A DNA stretch of 64,000 bases from Marinospirillum insulare DSM 21763 (GCF_000686905.1 NZ_JMLW01000010.1:1-64000), one strand, 5' to 3'. Positions 19,630-29,086 are shown, numbered from the stretch's first letter. Translations and numbers: made by a program. Notes: generated by a model not told the origin, from the sequence alone.

Positions 19630-19659
19630 TAATATAGTAATTTATAATATACTAATATA
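19630..19659. promoter_or_regulatory. AT-rich imperfect palindrome, likely ArsR operator
   Basis: Between the ArsR and AraC genes lies an AT-only block with TAGTA and TACTA arms around TTTATAATA and near-symmetrical ATATA flanks. BigR-type repressors bind AT-rich palindromes of this kind. The block also holds TATAAT-like -10 sequences, so repressor binding would cover the promoter. Confidence 0.5.
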
Positions 19660-19675
19660 CCAACTTCAAGCAAGT

Positions 19676-20704
19676 TTATGTTTCTATAGCAAGATTTTGT
19701 GCTAAGCCCCGCCTATAAGTACCCGGAGTGCTACCTGTCCAATTACGAAAAGCCCGATTAAAGCTAGCTAAATCTTCAAACCCTAACTGACCAGCCAAAA
19801 TAGCTAAAGATACTGAGCTACTAGTTAATTGCTGCACGGCTAAATCTCGACGCACTTCATCTTTTACAGCTTGAAAGTGAGTCCCCTCTGCTGCCAAACG
19901 ACGGGATAAGGTTCTAACTGATAGATGCAAAGCTTCTGCTACCTGCTGAATAACTGCTCCAGTTTGAGCTGCTTCACTTAAGTAGTCCCTAACTCGGTGA
20001 GCAAGCAATCGCTCGCCAAAAGAAACATAAATCCAATCTGCAGGCGCTCTTTGCAAAAAGGCGCTGAGTTGTTGTTTTGTTTGTCTTATGGGTTTACGCA
20101 ACAACTTTTTATCAAAGTGTATGGCTGTCCAAGGTTGATCAAAAACAACTTCCCCCGGATAAAAGTATAAATACTCATGGCTATGTTGCGGTTGATGGTA
20201 GGCACAACTGATTTTTAAAGGTGGAATTTTTTCAGCAATTAACCAAGAAGCAATACCGTGTACCAGTTTAAGCATCAACTCATGCACCAAGACTCTGTCA
20301 CCTTGCAAGCTAGCATTTTCTATAAAGCGCAAAGAGGCCAAATCTTTGTCGATGACTAGCTGATAAGCAACATCATCAAGTAATAAACGAAAGAACTGGC
20401 TATAACGGTGTAAAGCCACTTGCAGGTTGGGTGCATCTAATAAACTTAAACACAGGTATTTCAATGTCCCACCACGTAAAGGGCGACTAAAAAACCCAGG
20501 AGTTTCATCATCATATTCGTTGGCTAGTAATCGGTAGAGACGTGCAAATTGATAAACGGTAACACGCCCATGGGGTGCCTCTAATAAAAAGTAAGGGATA
20601 CCTGCTTGCAGCAAAAAGTATTTACGCCTTGCTAGGCTAGTACTAATACCCTGAAACAGGTTGTGTACAAAATGCATAGGAACTGTGGTGGAAGATGCGT
20701 CCAT
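19676..20704 (-). CDS. AraC-family regulator with an OruR-type N-terminal domain
   Basis: A 342-residue protein. The C-terminal AraC/XylS helix-turn-helix pair is clear: VAEALHLSVRTLSRRLAAEG for the first and LGFEDLASFNRAFRNWTGSTPGTYR (in parts) for the second. The N-terminal 200 residues match the arabinose-binding-like domain of the OruR/ArgR-like group (YQFARLYRLLANEYDDETPGFF). Members often activate a divergent catabolic operon. It is divergent from the binding-protein and acyl-CoA operon across 199 bases, so that operon is the probable target and a carboxylic acid or its CoA ester the probable inducer. Confidence 0.85.
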   Translation of the reverse strand: MDASSTTVPMHFVHNLFQGISTSLARRKYFLLQAGIPYFLLEAPHGRVTVYQFARLYRLLANEYDDETPGFFSRPLRGGTLKYLCLSLLDAPNLQVALHRYSQFFRLLLDDVAYQLVIDKDLASLRFIENASLQGDRVLVHELMLKLVHGIASWLIAEKIPPLKISCAYHQPQHSHEYLYFYPGEVVFDQPWTAIHFDKKLLRKPIRQTKQQLSAFLQRAPADWIYVSFGERLLAHRVRDYLSEAAQTGAVIQQVAEALHLSVRTLSRRLAAEGTHFQAVKDEVRRDLAVQQLTSSSVSLAILAGQLGFEDLASFNRAFRNWTGSTPGTYRRGLAQNLAIET

Positions 20705-20903
20705 TTTTTACTCTTCTTAAGCAGCTTAAAGATTGGCACGAAATGCTAATTTTTTGGCTTAAAACGCCAAATACTTACTCCTAATTATGCCTAGTATGAA
20801 TCAATCAAACCTACTCACCAACCTTTAATCACGCGAACTTAGGTTAGTAAATGGGGTGATTGCTAGATAAAACAAAAACAAAAAATTCAAACGGAGTAAT
20901 AAA

Positions 20904-22118
20904 ATGTTAATGAAACCTACCCTTATGATGGCAGCTTTAGTTAGTGTTTTCAGTCTTTCTACCACTGCAGCTGCAGCTGTGAGTGACAATGAAATTCGTA
21001 TTGGTTACCTAGCAGACATGTCTGGCCCTTATCGTGATCCTATAGGCCCTAAAGGCATGGATGCTATTCAAATGGCCATTGACGACTTTGGCGGTGAGAT
21101 TAATGGTGCAAAAATCATTACCTTTAGTGCCGATGACCGCAATAACGCTGACTTGGGTTCAAGTATTGTTAGGGGGTGGATAGACCAAGATAAAGTAGAC
21201 ATGGTCACTGGTTTAATCGCTTCCTCTGTAACACTCGCTTCAATAAAACTACTAGAAGAAAACAACAAACTAGGCTTGGTTAATGGTGCGGTTTCTTCTT
21301 CCATAACCAATCAGCATTGCGGCCCCAACCATTTTCACTGGGTATATGATACTTGGGCTATGTCTAACGGTACGGCCAGTGCTATTACTCAGGAAGGTAA
21401 CAAAAGCTGGTTTTTACTCAGTGCAGACTACTCTTTTGGTCATGCCTTAGAGAAGGATGTAGAGCAGGTAGTTAAAGCCAATGGCGGCAACATTGTTGGC
21501 AAGGTTCGTCACCCCTTCCCTAGTACCGACTTTGCTTCTTTTATGTTGCAGGCTCAATCCTCTGGCGCAAAAGTTATTAGCTTAAACAACGCAGGTACAG
21601 ACACCACCAATGCTATACGTACTGCCAGTGAATTTGGTATTACTCAAGCAGGTCAAATACTCGCCGGTATGGTGGTGTTTAGTAGCGATGTTCGTAGCTT
21701 AGGTTTAGAAACAGCCCAAGGCTTACAGTTCACCAAAGCTTGGTATTACGACATTAATCCCGAAGCTCGCGCTTGGGCAGAAAGATTCAAAAAAATAACT
21801 GGCACTATGCCAACTATGGTTCACGCTGGCCTTTATTCTAGTACCCGTCATTACCTTCAAGCCGTTAAAGATACGGGAACAGATGACACCCAAACAGTTC
21901 GCAAAAAAATGATGGAAACGCCAGTCAACGATATTTTTGCTAAAAATGCTTACATTCGGGAAGACGGTCGCATGGTACATGACATGTACCTAGTGCGTGT
22001 TAAAACGCCGCAAGAATCTACAGATGAAGATGATTTATTTGAAATTGTTCGAACCATTCCTGCCGACAAAGCTTTCCGCCCTTTATCTGAAAGCGTTTGT
22101 AACATGGTCAATAAATAA
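20904..22118 (+). CDS. Periplasmic substrate-binding protein (Leu/Ile/Val-binding type)
   Basis: A 404-residue type I periplasmic binding protein. A signal peptide of about 25 residues ends in TTAAAAA, and the mature start NEIRIGYLADMSGPYRD is the LivJ/Peripla_BP_6 opening. GGAG eight to ten bases upstream supports ATG 20904. No permease or ATPase gene lies in the cluster, so it either uses a distant ABC transporter or acts as a sensor or scavenger. As first gene of the acyl-CoA operon, its ligand is probably the carboxylate that the operon degrades. The 199-base gap upstream holds the divergent promoters; no clear -35/-10 pair could be fixed. Confidence 0.85.
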   Translation: MLMKPTLMMAALVSVFSLSTTAAAAVSDNEIRIGYLADMSGPYRDPIGPKGMDAIQMAIDDFGGEINGAKIITFSADDRNNADLGSSIVRGWIDQDKVDMVTGLIASSVTLASIKLLEENNKLGLVNGAVSSSITNQHCGPNHFHWVYDTWAMSNGTASAITQEGNKSWFLLSADYSFGHALEKDVEQVVKANGGNIVGKVRHPFPSTDFASFMLQAQSSGAKVISLNNAGTDTTNAIRTASEFGITQAGQILAGMVVFSSDVRSLGLETAQGLQFTKAWYYDINPEARAWAERFKKITGTMPTMVHAGLYSSTRHYLQAVKDTGTDDTQTVRKKMMETPVNDIFAKNAYIREDGRMVHDMYLVRVKTPQESTDEDDLFEIVRTIPADKAFRPLSESVCNMVNK

Positions 22119-22129
22119 GGAAAGTAATA

Positions 22130-23665
22130 ATGATAACAACTGCTCCTCAAGCCAATACTATCAGCGCTGCGCTTAGCCGTAGTGCACGTAAAAATGCAAC
22201 GTCAGTCGCTTTAAAGTTCTTAGATAGGCAGTGGACTTACCAAGCATTAAATCTTGCAGTTAACAAAATTGCTAACCAGCTTATTGAGCAAGGTCTTAAA
22301 AAGGGCGACAGGGTTGTCGCCTATGGTAAAAACTCGGATGCCTATGTTTTAGCTTGGCTGGCAATTTTGCGAGCGGGTCTGGTTCATGTCCCCACTAATT
22401 TTGCACTTAGCGCAGAGGAGCTGCGCTATGTTGTTCAGCAATCTGAAGCGCGTGGCATAATCAGTGATCTAAGCCTAGCTGCCCATGTTGAACCCGCAAT
22501 TAAAGATACCAACCTTGTTTTTAAAGCGCACTTTCATAGCAGCGAAGCACAAGCAACCGATATTTTACAGCTAGCCTTAGCTGACTTACCCGCTAGCACG
22601 CCAGAAGTTGCGCTAGCCAATGATGACTTGGCTCAGTTCCTTTATACCTCAGGCACAACTGCTGCGCCCAAAGCCGCCATGATGACACATCAAGCATTAA
22701 TGGCAGAGTATATGGCTTGTATGGTTGAGCTAGATTTAAAACCCAACGAGCCCATGCTAGCTGCTCTGCCCTTATACCACTCAGCACAAATGCATGTATT
22801 TTTAATGCCTGCATTACTTTTAGGTACTAGCGTGCGCTTAATGGAAAGTCCTTTACCTGACCAATGCCTTGAGTGGATAGAAAAAGAATTACTGGTTACT
22901 TTCTTTGCACCGCCCACCTTTTGGATAGCACTGCTACGCCACCCAGACTTTGATAAACGCAATTTAAGCAGTCTTAAAAAAGCTTACTACGGCGCTTCAA
23001 TTATGCCAGTGCCTGTTCTTAAAGAAATGGAGCAGCGCTTACCCGGTGTTGGGCTATATAACTGCTATGGGCAAAGTGAAATAGCACCGCTAGCTACTGT
23101 TTTACGTCCTGAAGACCATGCGGATCGCCCAGCTTCCGCCGGTCGCCCCATTATTACCGTAGAAACACGCATTGTCGATTTAGACATGAACGATATGCCG
23201 CCAGGGCAACAAGGTGAAATAGTGCACCGCTCTCCTCAACTGCTAACTGGCTACTGGAATAACCCAAAAATGACCGAAGAAGCCTTTCAAGGTGGCTGGT
23301 TTCATTCTGGAGACGTTGGTTATTTAGATGAAGAAGGCTATTTATTCATAGTCGACCGTATTAAAGATGTGATTAATACGGGGGGTGTAGTGGTTGCTAG
23401 CCGTGAAGTTGAAGAAGCCTTGTTTACTCACCCAGCCGTGTCAGAAGTAGCCGTTATAGGCATGCCCGATGACAAATGGATTGAGGCTATTACTGCTGTA
23501 GTGGTACTTAAAGAAGGTGCTTCGGTCACAGAAGCGGAGCTTATTCAACATGCACGCCAGCACCTAGCACCCTTCAAACTACCTAAGAAAATTGTTTTTA
23601 GTGATTCACTCCCCAAAAGTACCGCAGGTAAAATTTTAAAACGCCATCTGCGTAAGGATATTTAG
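22130..23665 (+). CDS. AMP-forming acyl-CoA synthetase
   Basis: A 511-residue member of the ANL adenylating superfamily that activates a carboxylic acid with ATP and CoA. Motifs are the P-loop YTSGTTAAPKAAMMTH, the YGQSEIAP adenine-binding block, the GWFHSGDVGYLDEEGYLF hinge motif, and a C-terminal catalytic lysine in PKSTAGKILKR. AAGGAAAG precedes the ATG. It follows the binding-protein gene by 11 bases. Chain length or ring preference cannot be read out. Confidence 0.9.
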   Translation: MITTAPQANTISAALSRSARKNATSVALKFLDRQWTYQALNLAVNKIANQLIEQGLKKGDRVVAYGKNSDAYVLAWLAILRAGLVHVPTNFALSAEELRYVVQQSEARGIISDLSLAAHVEPAIKDTNLVFKAHFHSSEAQATDILQLALADLPASTPEVALANDDLAQFLYTSGTTAAPKAAMMTHQALMAEYMACMVELDLKPNEPMLAALPLYHSAQMHVFLMPALLLGTSVRLMESPLPDQCLEWIEKELLVTFFAPPTFWIALLRHPDFDKRNLSSLKKAYYGASIMPVPVLKEMEQRLPGVGLYNCYGQSEIAPLATVLRPEDHADRPASAGRPIITVETRIVDLDMNDMPPGQQGEIVHRSPQLLTGYWNNPKMTEEAFQGGWFHSGDVGYLDEEGYLFIVDRIKDVINTGGVVVASREVEEALFTHPAVSEVAVIGMPDDKWIEAITAVVVLKEGASVTEAELIQHARQHLAPFKLPKKIVFSDSLPKSTAGKILKRHLRKDI

Positions 23666-23667
23666 TA

Positions 23668-24810
23668 ATGCTTGAGCAAGATGAAAACACCCAACTTTTC
23701 TATGAAATGATTAGCCGCTTTTTAGATAAAGAAGCCGATCCTTACTATTCCGACTGGGAAGATGCTGGGCAAGTGCCACGTGACTTTTGGTTAAAGCTAG
23801 GTGAAGCAGGCATGTTGGCCGTTGACCTAGCCGAAGATTACGGCGGCACAGGTGCAGATTTTGCGATTACTCAGCTAGTGATAGAAGAAATCTCTCGCCG
23901 TGGTTTTGGTGGTTTGTCTAGTGGTTACAACATTCATAGCAATATCGTTATTCCTTATATAGAGCATCTAGCCAGCGAAGAACAAAAGCAATACTGGTTA
24001 CCACGCATGGCAAGCGGCGAAGTAATGAGCGCCATTGCTATGACCGAACCCGGTGCTGGCAGTGATTTAGCCAATATAAAAACCCGCGCTGAAAAAGTAG
24101 CGGATGGCTGGAAGTTAAACGGCTCTAAAATTTTTATTACCAACGGCATGATGGCCGATATGGTCATCGTTTGTGCAAAAACCGACCCATCTGCTGGTGC
24201 TAAAGGCGTGTCATTATTTTTAGTGGATGCTCACCTAGCTGGCTTTTCTCGCGGCAATCCCATTAAAAAAATTGGCCAACATGCCAGTGATACAGCCGAG
24301 TTATTTTTTGAAGATATGTTGCTACCGGCTGATGCGCTTTTAGGCCAAGAAGGTGCTGGTTTTGCTTATCTAATGCAAGAACTACCCCGTGAGCGATTAG
24401 GCGTAGGCTCACAAGCTTTGGGTGCAATGGAAGGTGCTTTAGCGCTCACTTTAGATTACGTTAAAGAGCGCACAGCCTTTGGTCAGCCAATAGCCAACTT
24501 CCAAAATACCCGTTTTAAACTGGCTGAAGTGCGCGCAAAAATTGATATGGCACGGGCTTATTTTAATCATTGTGTGGCGCTCTACCGTGAAAACCGCATG
24601 TCTGGCACCGATGCAGCGATTTTAAAACTGCAATTAAGTGAAATGCAGTGCCAAACCATTGATGAATGTTTACAACTCTTTGGCGGTTATGGTTATACGC
24701 TGGAATACCCCATTTCACGTTTTTATGTAGATGCAAGAATCCAAACCATTTATGCCGGTACTTCTGAAATTATGAAAGAAGTGATTGCTCGTTCAATGCT
24801 TGGCAAATAA
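23668..24810 (+). CDS. Acyl-CoA dehydrogenase with long-chain/isovaleryl-type catalytic base
   Basis: A 380-residue FAD enzyme that makes the 2,3-enoyl-CoA. AMTEPGAGSDLA is the FAD/substrate block and LQLFGGYGYTLEYPISRF the C-terminal signature. The usual medium-chain catalytic glutamate is replaced by A363 in IYAGTSEIMKE, while E255 in GAMEGAL occupies the helix-G position used by long-chain and isovaleryl-CoA dehydrogenases. So the enzyme should be active, with preference shifted to long or branched substrates. It starts two bases after the CoA ligase stop. Confidence 0.92.
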   Translation: MLEQDENTQLFYEMISRFLDKEADPYYSDWEDAGQVPRDFWLKLGEAGMLAVDLAEDYGGTGADFAITQLVIEEISRRGFGGLSSGYNIHSNIVIPYIEHLASEEQKQYWLPRMASGEVMSAIAMTEPGAGSDLANIKTRAEKVADGWKLNGSKIFITNGMMADMVIVCAKTDPSAGAKGVSLFLVDAHLAGFSRGNPIKKIGQHASDTAELFFEDMLLPADALLGQEGAGFAYLMQELPRERLGVGSQALGAMEGALALTLDYVKERTAFGQPIANFQNTRFKLAEVRAKIDMARAYFNHCVALYRENRMSGTDAAILKLQLSEMQCQTIDECLQLFGGYGYTLEYPISRFYVDARIQTIYAGTSEIMKEVIARSMLGK

Positions 24811-24856
24811 TTATTTATTAAGTGACAAAACAGATAGAAAACACTAGGAATAAAAA

Positions 24857-26044
24857 ATGAAATTTAATTCGGTTGTTATTGTGGAAGGTGTGCGTACTGC
24901 TATCGGTGGTTTTGGTGGCAGTTTATCTAACCTAAGCCCTGCTGACATGGGTACTGCCACGGCTAAAGAAGTCATCAAGCGCAGCGGTGTGGATGCTAAA
25001 AAAATTGACCATGCTGTTTATGGGCACATTATTACTACTGCTCCGCAAGATGCTTACCTAGCTCGCCATATCGCTATTAATGCTGGCCTAGAAGAAAGCT
25101 CTGCAGCTTTTAATGTAAACCGTCTTTGTGGTTCTGGTTTGCAAGCGATTATTTCTGCCGCACAAATGATAGAAGCCGGTGATAGCCAACTAGCTTTAGT
25201 GGGTGGTGCTGAATCCATGAGCCAAGGCGCTTATTTATTACCTAAAGCACGTACTGGTTTGCGTATGGGCGATGGCAATGTGCAAGATTTAACTTTGGGC
25301 ATTCTTAGCGACCCTTTCGGTACCGGCCATATGGGTGTTACCGCAGAAAACATAGCTGCTAAATATGGCTTAACTCGTCAACAACTCGATGAATTTGCGC
25401 TCGCCAGCCACCAAAAAGCAGCGGCAGCGATAGAAGCTGGACACTTTACCGATCAAATTGTGCCTATTCCTGTTAGAAAAGGCCGTGAAGAAGTACTTTT
25501 TGCGACCGATGAGCATGTGCGTGGCCAAGTTAGCCTAGAGGATTTAGCCAAACTAAAACCTGCTTTCAAAAAAGACGGTTTAGTGACTGCGGGCAATGCT
25601 TCAGGTATTAACGATGGTGCTGCTTCACTGCTTTTAGCTAATGAAGAAACTGCCGCACAAGAAGGCCTTAAAGTTAAAGCACGTTTAGTTGCCAATGCCT
25701 TTTGTGGGGTTGATCCTGCCTTTATGGGTATGGGCCCAGTAACAGCCGTAAAAAAAGCGTTAGCCCAAGCGGGTCTTACTATGAATGATTTAGATGTGAT
25801 TGAATCCAACGAAGCTTTTGCTGCTCAGGCTATGGCTGTGGCACAAGAATTAGGCTTCCCAGCGGATAAGCTAAACCCTAATGGTGGTGCAGTGGGAATG
25901 GGGCATCCAGTAGGTGCAACGGGCAGTATTCTTACCGTAAAAACACTTTATGAGCTAGAGCGTATTCAAGGTCGCTATGGACTTATCACCCTTTGCATTG
26001 GTGGTGGGCAAGGTATAGCCTTAATCATTGAACATGTTAGCTAA
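24857..26044 (+). CDS. Acetyl-CoA acyltransferase (thiolase)
   Basis: A 395-residue thiolase. Active-site residues are visible: nucleophile C91 in NRLCGSGLQAI, H350 in GMGHPVGATGS, and C380 in LCIGGGQG. It cleaves 3-ketoacyl-CoA to acetyl-CoA and a shortened acyl-CoA in the last step of beta-oxidation, or runs in reverse. AGGA lies before the ATG. The operon lacks an enoyl-CoA hydratase and a hydroxyacyl-CoA dehydrogenase, which must come from the general fad system. Confidence 0.94.
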   Translation: MKFNSVVIVEGVRTAIGGFGGSLSNLSPADMGTATAKEVIKRSGVDAKKIDHAVYGHIITTAPQDAYLARHIAINAGLEESSAAFNVNRLCGSGLQAIISAAQMIEAGDSQLALVGGAESMSQGAYLLPKARTGLRMGDGNVQDLTLGILSDPFGTGHMGVTAENIAAKYGLTRQQLDEFALASHQKAAAAIEAGHFTDQIVPIPVRKGREEVLFATDEHVRGQVSLEDLAKLKPAFKKDGLVTAGNASGINDGAASLLLANEETAAQEGLKVKARLVANAFCGVDPAFMGMGPVTAVKKALAQAGLTMNDLDVIESNEAFAAQAMAVAQELGFPADKLNPNGGAVGMGHPVGATGSILTVKTLYELERIQGRYGLITLCIGGGQGIALIIEHVS

Positions 26045-26089
26045 AAATCAATAACAAAACTAAAAAATGATACAGCAAGGGAGCTAAAA

Positions 26090-27751
26090 ATGACTTCAAC
26101 TATACAACCTAAAATTCTACCCGCTACCCAGTCAGCAGTTAATCCACCCCTGTTAATTGGCGATATTTTAAAATCGGGTGTACGCATGGCGGGCGATAAT
26201 CAAATTGTTTATCGTGATCTTAGCCGCCATAGCTACAGCGAATTTGAAAAGCGTGTGCATCAACTTGCCCACCTGTTAACTAACCAAGGTGTTAAAGCCG
26301 GTGATGTAGTAGCAGTCTTAGATTGGGATAGTCACCGTTATTTAGAATGCTTCTTTGCTATTCCCATGCTAGGCGCAGTTTTGCATACGGTTAACGTGCG
26401 CCTAGCGCCGGAGCAAGTGCTTTACACCATGGAGCACGCTGAAGATGTATTTGTATTAACCCACCAAGAGTTTTTACCCCTTTTACAACCTTTAGCTGAA
26501 AAACTACCGGCTATTCGTGGTTATATTCTGTGCCAAGATACACCAGAAGCAGTTAAAACCAGCCTGCCTTTAAAGGGTGAATACGAAGCCTTGTTAGCAG
26601 CACAACCTGAGCAGTATGACTTCCCAACATTTGATGAAAATGCCGTTGCCACTCTCTTTTATACAACGGGCACAACAGGCAACCCCAAGGGCGTATTTTT
26701 TACACACCGCCAATTGGTTTTGCATACCCTAACCGAAGCAAGCAGCGTACAAGCGCCTGGGTTTGAACTGCTTAACCGCGACAAGGTTTATATGCCCATT
26801 ACTCCAATGTTCCACGTACATGCTTGGGGCATTCCTTACACAGCAACGCTCTTGGGGGCGCAGCAGGTTTACCCAGGCCGTTACGAGCCAGAAATGCTAG
26901 TGAAGTTGTTAGTAACAGAAAAAGTCGATTTTTCTCACTGCGTACCTACCCTGCTAAATATGGTGGTTTCTGCTGATGCAATTACTTCAGGCAAGGTAAA
27001 ATTAACTGGCTGGAAAGTTCTAATCGGTGGTAGCGCCTTACCACAAGGCTTAGCTAAAAAAGCTTGGGACTTAGGCATAGATACCCGCTCTGCCTATGGC
27101 ATGTCAGAAACCTGCCCGCTACTAACCGGCTCTATTCTGCCAAAAAATATAGCCGATGCTGATTTTGAAACCCAACTCCCTTGGCGTTGTAAAACGGGTG
27201 TCGCTGTACCCTTTGTAGACTTAGAAGTGGTTGACACCTACGGCAAACCCCTACCTCACGATGGTGAAAGCGTGGGCGAAATAAGAGTTAAATCACCCTG
27301 GCTAACCCAAGCCTATTACAAAGAAGAAGCCCGCAGTGAAGAACTTTGGCAAGAAGGCTGGCTGCATACCGGTGATGTTGCCACCATAGATGAGCACGGC
27401 TTTGTAATGATACGCGACCGAATTAAAGACGTGATAAAAACTGGCGGCGAGTGGCTATCTTCTTTAGAACTAGAAAACCTGATTAGCCAATACCCAGGCG
27501 TAGCAGAAGTGGCCGTGGTTGGTGTTGCAGACGAACAGTGGGGCGAGCGCCCAGCAGCTTTAGTGGTTGCCACTGACCCTTCTAAGCCACTTGAAACGAC
27601 TGCCATTCAAAAACACCTAGAAACTTATGTTGAGCAAGGCAAAATCAACAAATGGGCCATTCCACAGCAAATTATGCTGGTCGAAGAAATCCCCAAAACC
27701 AGCGTTGGTAAACTGAATAAAAAAGTTATACGCCAACAGCTAGCGGATTAA
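26090..27751 (+). CDS. Medium/long-chain fatty-acid-CoA ligase (AlkK-like)
   Basis: A 553-residue ANL enzyme. The P-loop is FYTTGTTGNPKGVFFTH, followed by PMFHVHAWGIPY, AYGMSETCP, and the catalytic PKTSVGKLNKK at the C-terminus. FHVHAWGIPY and GGEWLSSLELEN are typical of AlkK-type medium-chain acyl-CoA synthetases. AGGGAG precedes the ATG. It ends the operon, just before a strong terminator. Having two ligases in one operon suggests two related substrates, or uptake followed by re-activation of an intermediate. Confidence 0.9.
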   Translation: MTSTIQPKILPATQSAVNPPLLIGDILKSGVRMAGDNQIVYRDLSRHSYSEFEKRVHQLAHLLTNQGVKAGDVVAVLDWDSHRYLECFFAIPMLGAVLHTVNVRLAPEQVLYTMEHAEDVFVLTHQEFLPLLQPLAEKLPAIRGYILCQDTPEAVKTSLPLKGEYEALLAAQPEQYDFPTFDENAVATLFYTTGTTGNPKGVFFTHRQLVLHTLTEASSVQAPGFELLNRDKVYMPITPMFHVHAWGIPYTATLLGAQQVYPGRYEPEMLVKLLVTEKVDFSHCVPTLLNMVVSADAITSGKVKLTGWKVLIGGSALPQGLAKKAWDLGIDTRSAYGMSETCPLLTGSILPKNIADADFETQLPWRCKTGVAVPFVDLEVVDTYGKPLPHDGESVGEIRVKSPWLTQAYYKEEARSEELWQEGWLHTGDVATIDEHGFVMIRDRIKDVIKTGGEWLSSLELENLISQYPGVAEVAVVGVADEQWGERPAALVVATDPSKPLETTAIQKHLETYVEQGKINKWAIPQQIMLVEEIPKTSVGKLNKKVIRQQLAD

Positions 27752-27785
27752 TCCTGCCTTAAATCTTCTTCTTTTTAAGAATAAT

Positions 27786-27834
27786 AACCACCTAAGTTCT
27801 GGATAAAGCATCTGGAACCTAGGTGGTTTTTTTA
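27786..27834 (+). terminator. Rho-independent terminator of the acyl-CoA operon
   Basis: A 14-bp stem with one mismatch, AACCACCTAAGTTC against GAACCTAGGTGGTT, is followed by seven T residues. It lies 34 bases after the last CoA ligase stop. The rest of the 222-base gap to the next gene shows nothing further. Confidence 0.92.
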
Positions 27835-27973
27835 TCTTAAAAAAACCTATCAGCTCGCCTTCCAGCCCTTACTTAACGAATTACACTTGAGAGTTGAGTT
27901 TAGGTTGATAAAATCAGTTTTCACCTGCAAAACCACTGCAGCTACCTTTTCCTTCTCCTAGAACTGCTCACCA

Positions 27974-29044
27974 ATGAAACTAACCACTAGCAAGAAAAAG
28001 ACCAAAGCCACCCGCAGCGCCGATTCCTCCAGCACCGAACGGTTCAACAAAGCTTGGGAAAGGGTGACTAACCAACAAAAGAAAAACGACCGCTTGCGCG
28101 ATCAAATCAAGGCTTTCGCCGAACAGGTGACTAACGCGATTGAAGAGCAAGAAAAAGCCCACGTTACAACTCTATATAAAAGTTGCGAACACTTATTGGT
28201 TTTTTATAGCCGCAAATCTTTAGCTCTTTGGCACCGCGAAGTGCTTATTGAGTGGATAGTCGATTATATAGACACGATTGCCAACAACCCCTTTGCTACT
28301 GATGTAAATCTAGATGCCCTCTCTCAAAAGATGCAAGCCATCATGGAAAAAATTCATCCTGAGTTGTTTGAAACTTTCCAAGATGAAGCTATGCACGAGG
28401 AGGAGCATTTCTTCGATGAAATGGCAGATGAAGATGATGAAAGCATTTTTGAGAAGCTTTTTTCTGACTTTCAGGATGAACCAGGTTTTGATGATTTTTT
28501 CCGCCAGCAAGAAGCCTTCGAGCAACAGGTAAAAGATGACGAGAAAGCACTCAATAAGCTAATGAAAGGCAAATCAATCAATAAGCTCTTTCGCCGCATC
28601 GCACGTATGTTGCACCCCGACTTTGAACAAAATGAAGAAGCTCGCTTAGAGAAGAACCGCCTGATGAGTGAACTGATTGAAGCAAGGGATAATAATGACA
28701 TCACCACCTTGTTTGCTTTCTATGCTGAATACATTGGCAAATCACCGCTAGAAGAACTAGGCGGCGACCTGACTGACGCAACAGAACTGCTTAACCGTAA
28801 ATATGCACAACTACGCTCACAGCAAGCAGACATTCTGCATGAAGACCCTAAAGCAGGTATTTTGTATCAGCGCTTCCATAGAAAAACTAACAAAGCATCA
28901 CAGCGGGAAATTAATGCTCACCTAAAAAAAATGCAGCAAGACATCGACAACCTGACGCTATTTCGTAAAGAAGTGACCAGCCTAAACAAGTTAAAGCCTT
29001 ACCTACAAATGCGCTGGGAACATATAAATGAAGAACCTTGGTGA
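27974..29044 (+). CDS. J-domain-like protein with acidic centre, function unknown
   Basis: A 356-residue charged, helical protein. Its lysine-rich N-terminus is followed by helices, then an acidic stretch (about residues 135-180, many E and D), then a divergent J-domain around residues 195-240 with the HPD motif at 214-216 (LFRRIARMLHPD). The J-domain is the part that stimulates DnaK ATPase. Here it is central, not N-terminal, and there are no zinc-finger or G/F regions, so this would be a specialised class C co-chaperone. It faces the restriction operon. No clear ribosome-binding site precedes ATG 27974. Partners unknown. Confidence 0.65.
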   Translation: MKLTTSKKKTKATRSADSSSTERFNKAWERVTNQQKKNDRLRDQIKAFAEQVTNAIEEQEKAHVTTLYKSCEHLLVFYSRKSLALWHREVLIEWIVDYIDTIANNPFATDVNLDALSQKMQAIMEKIHPELFETFQDEAMHEEEHFFDEMADEDDESIFEKLFSDFQDEPGFDDFFRQQEAFEQQVKDDEKALNKLMKGKSINKLFRRIARMLHPDFEQNEEARLEKNRLMSELIEARDNNDITTLFAFYAEYIGKSPLEELGGDLTDATELLNRKYAQLRSQQADILHEDPKAGILYQRFHRKTNKASQREINAHLKKMQQDIDNLTLFRKEVTSLNKLKPYLQMRWEHINEEPW

Positions 29045-29052
29045 TTGCATGG

Positions 29053-29086
29053 CTAAAGACTCAATTACTATTATTCGAGTCTTTAG
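29053..29086. terminator. 10-bp inverted repeat between convergent genes
   Basis: CTAAAGACTC and GAGTCTTTAG form a perfect 10-bp stem with a 14-base loop in the 85-base gap between the J-domain gene and the leftward restriction operon. Neither strand has a T run after it, so it may be a Rho-assisted or bidirectional end, or a 3' structure. Confidence 0.45.

Noticed and set aside
23668-24810. Inactive acyl-CoA dehydrogenase, because the usual glutamate is replaced by A363
   Set aside because: E255 occupies the alternative catalytic position used by long-chain and isovaleryl-CoA enzymes, so activity is expected.
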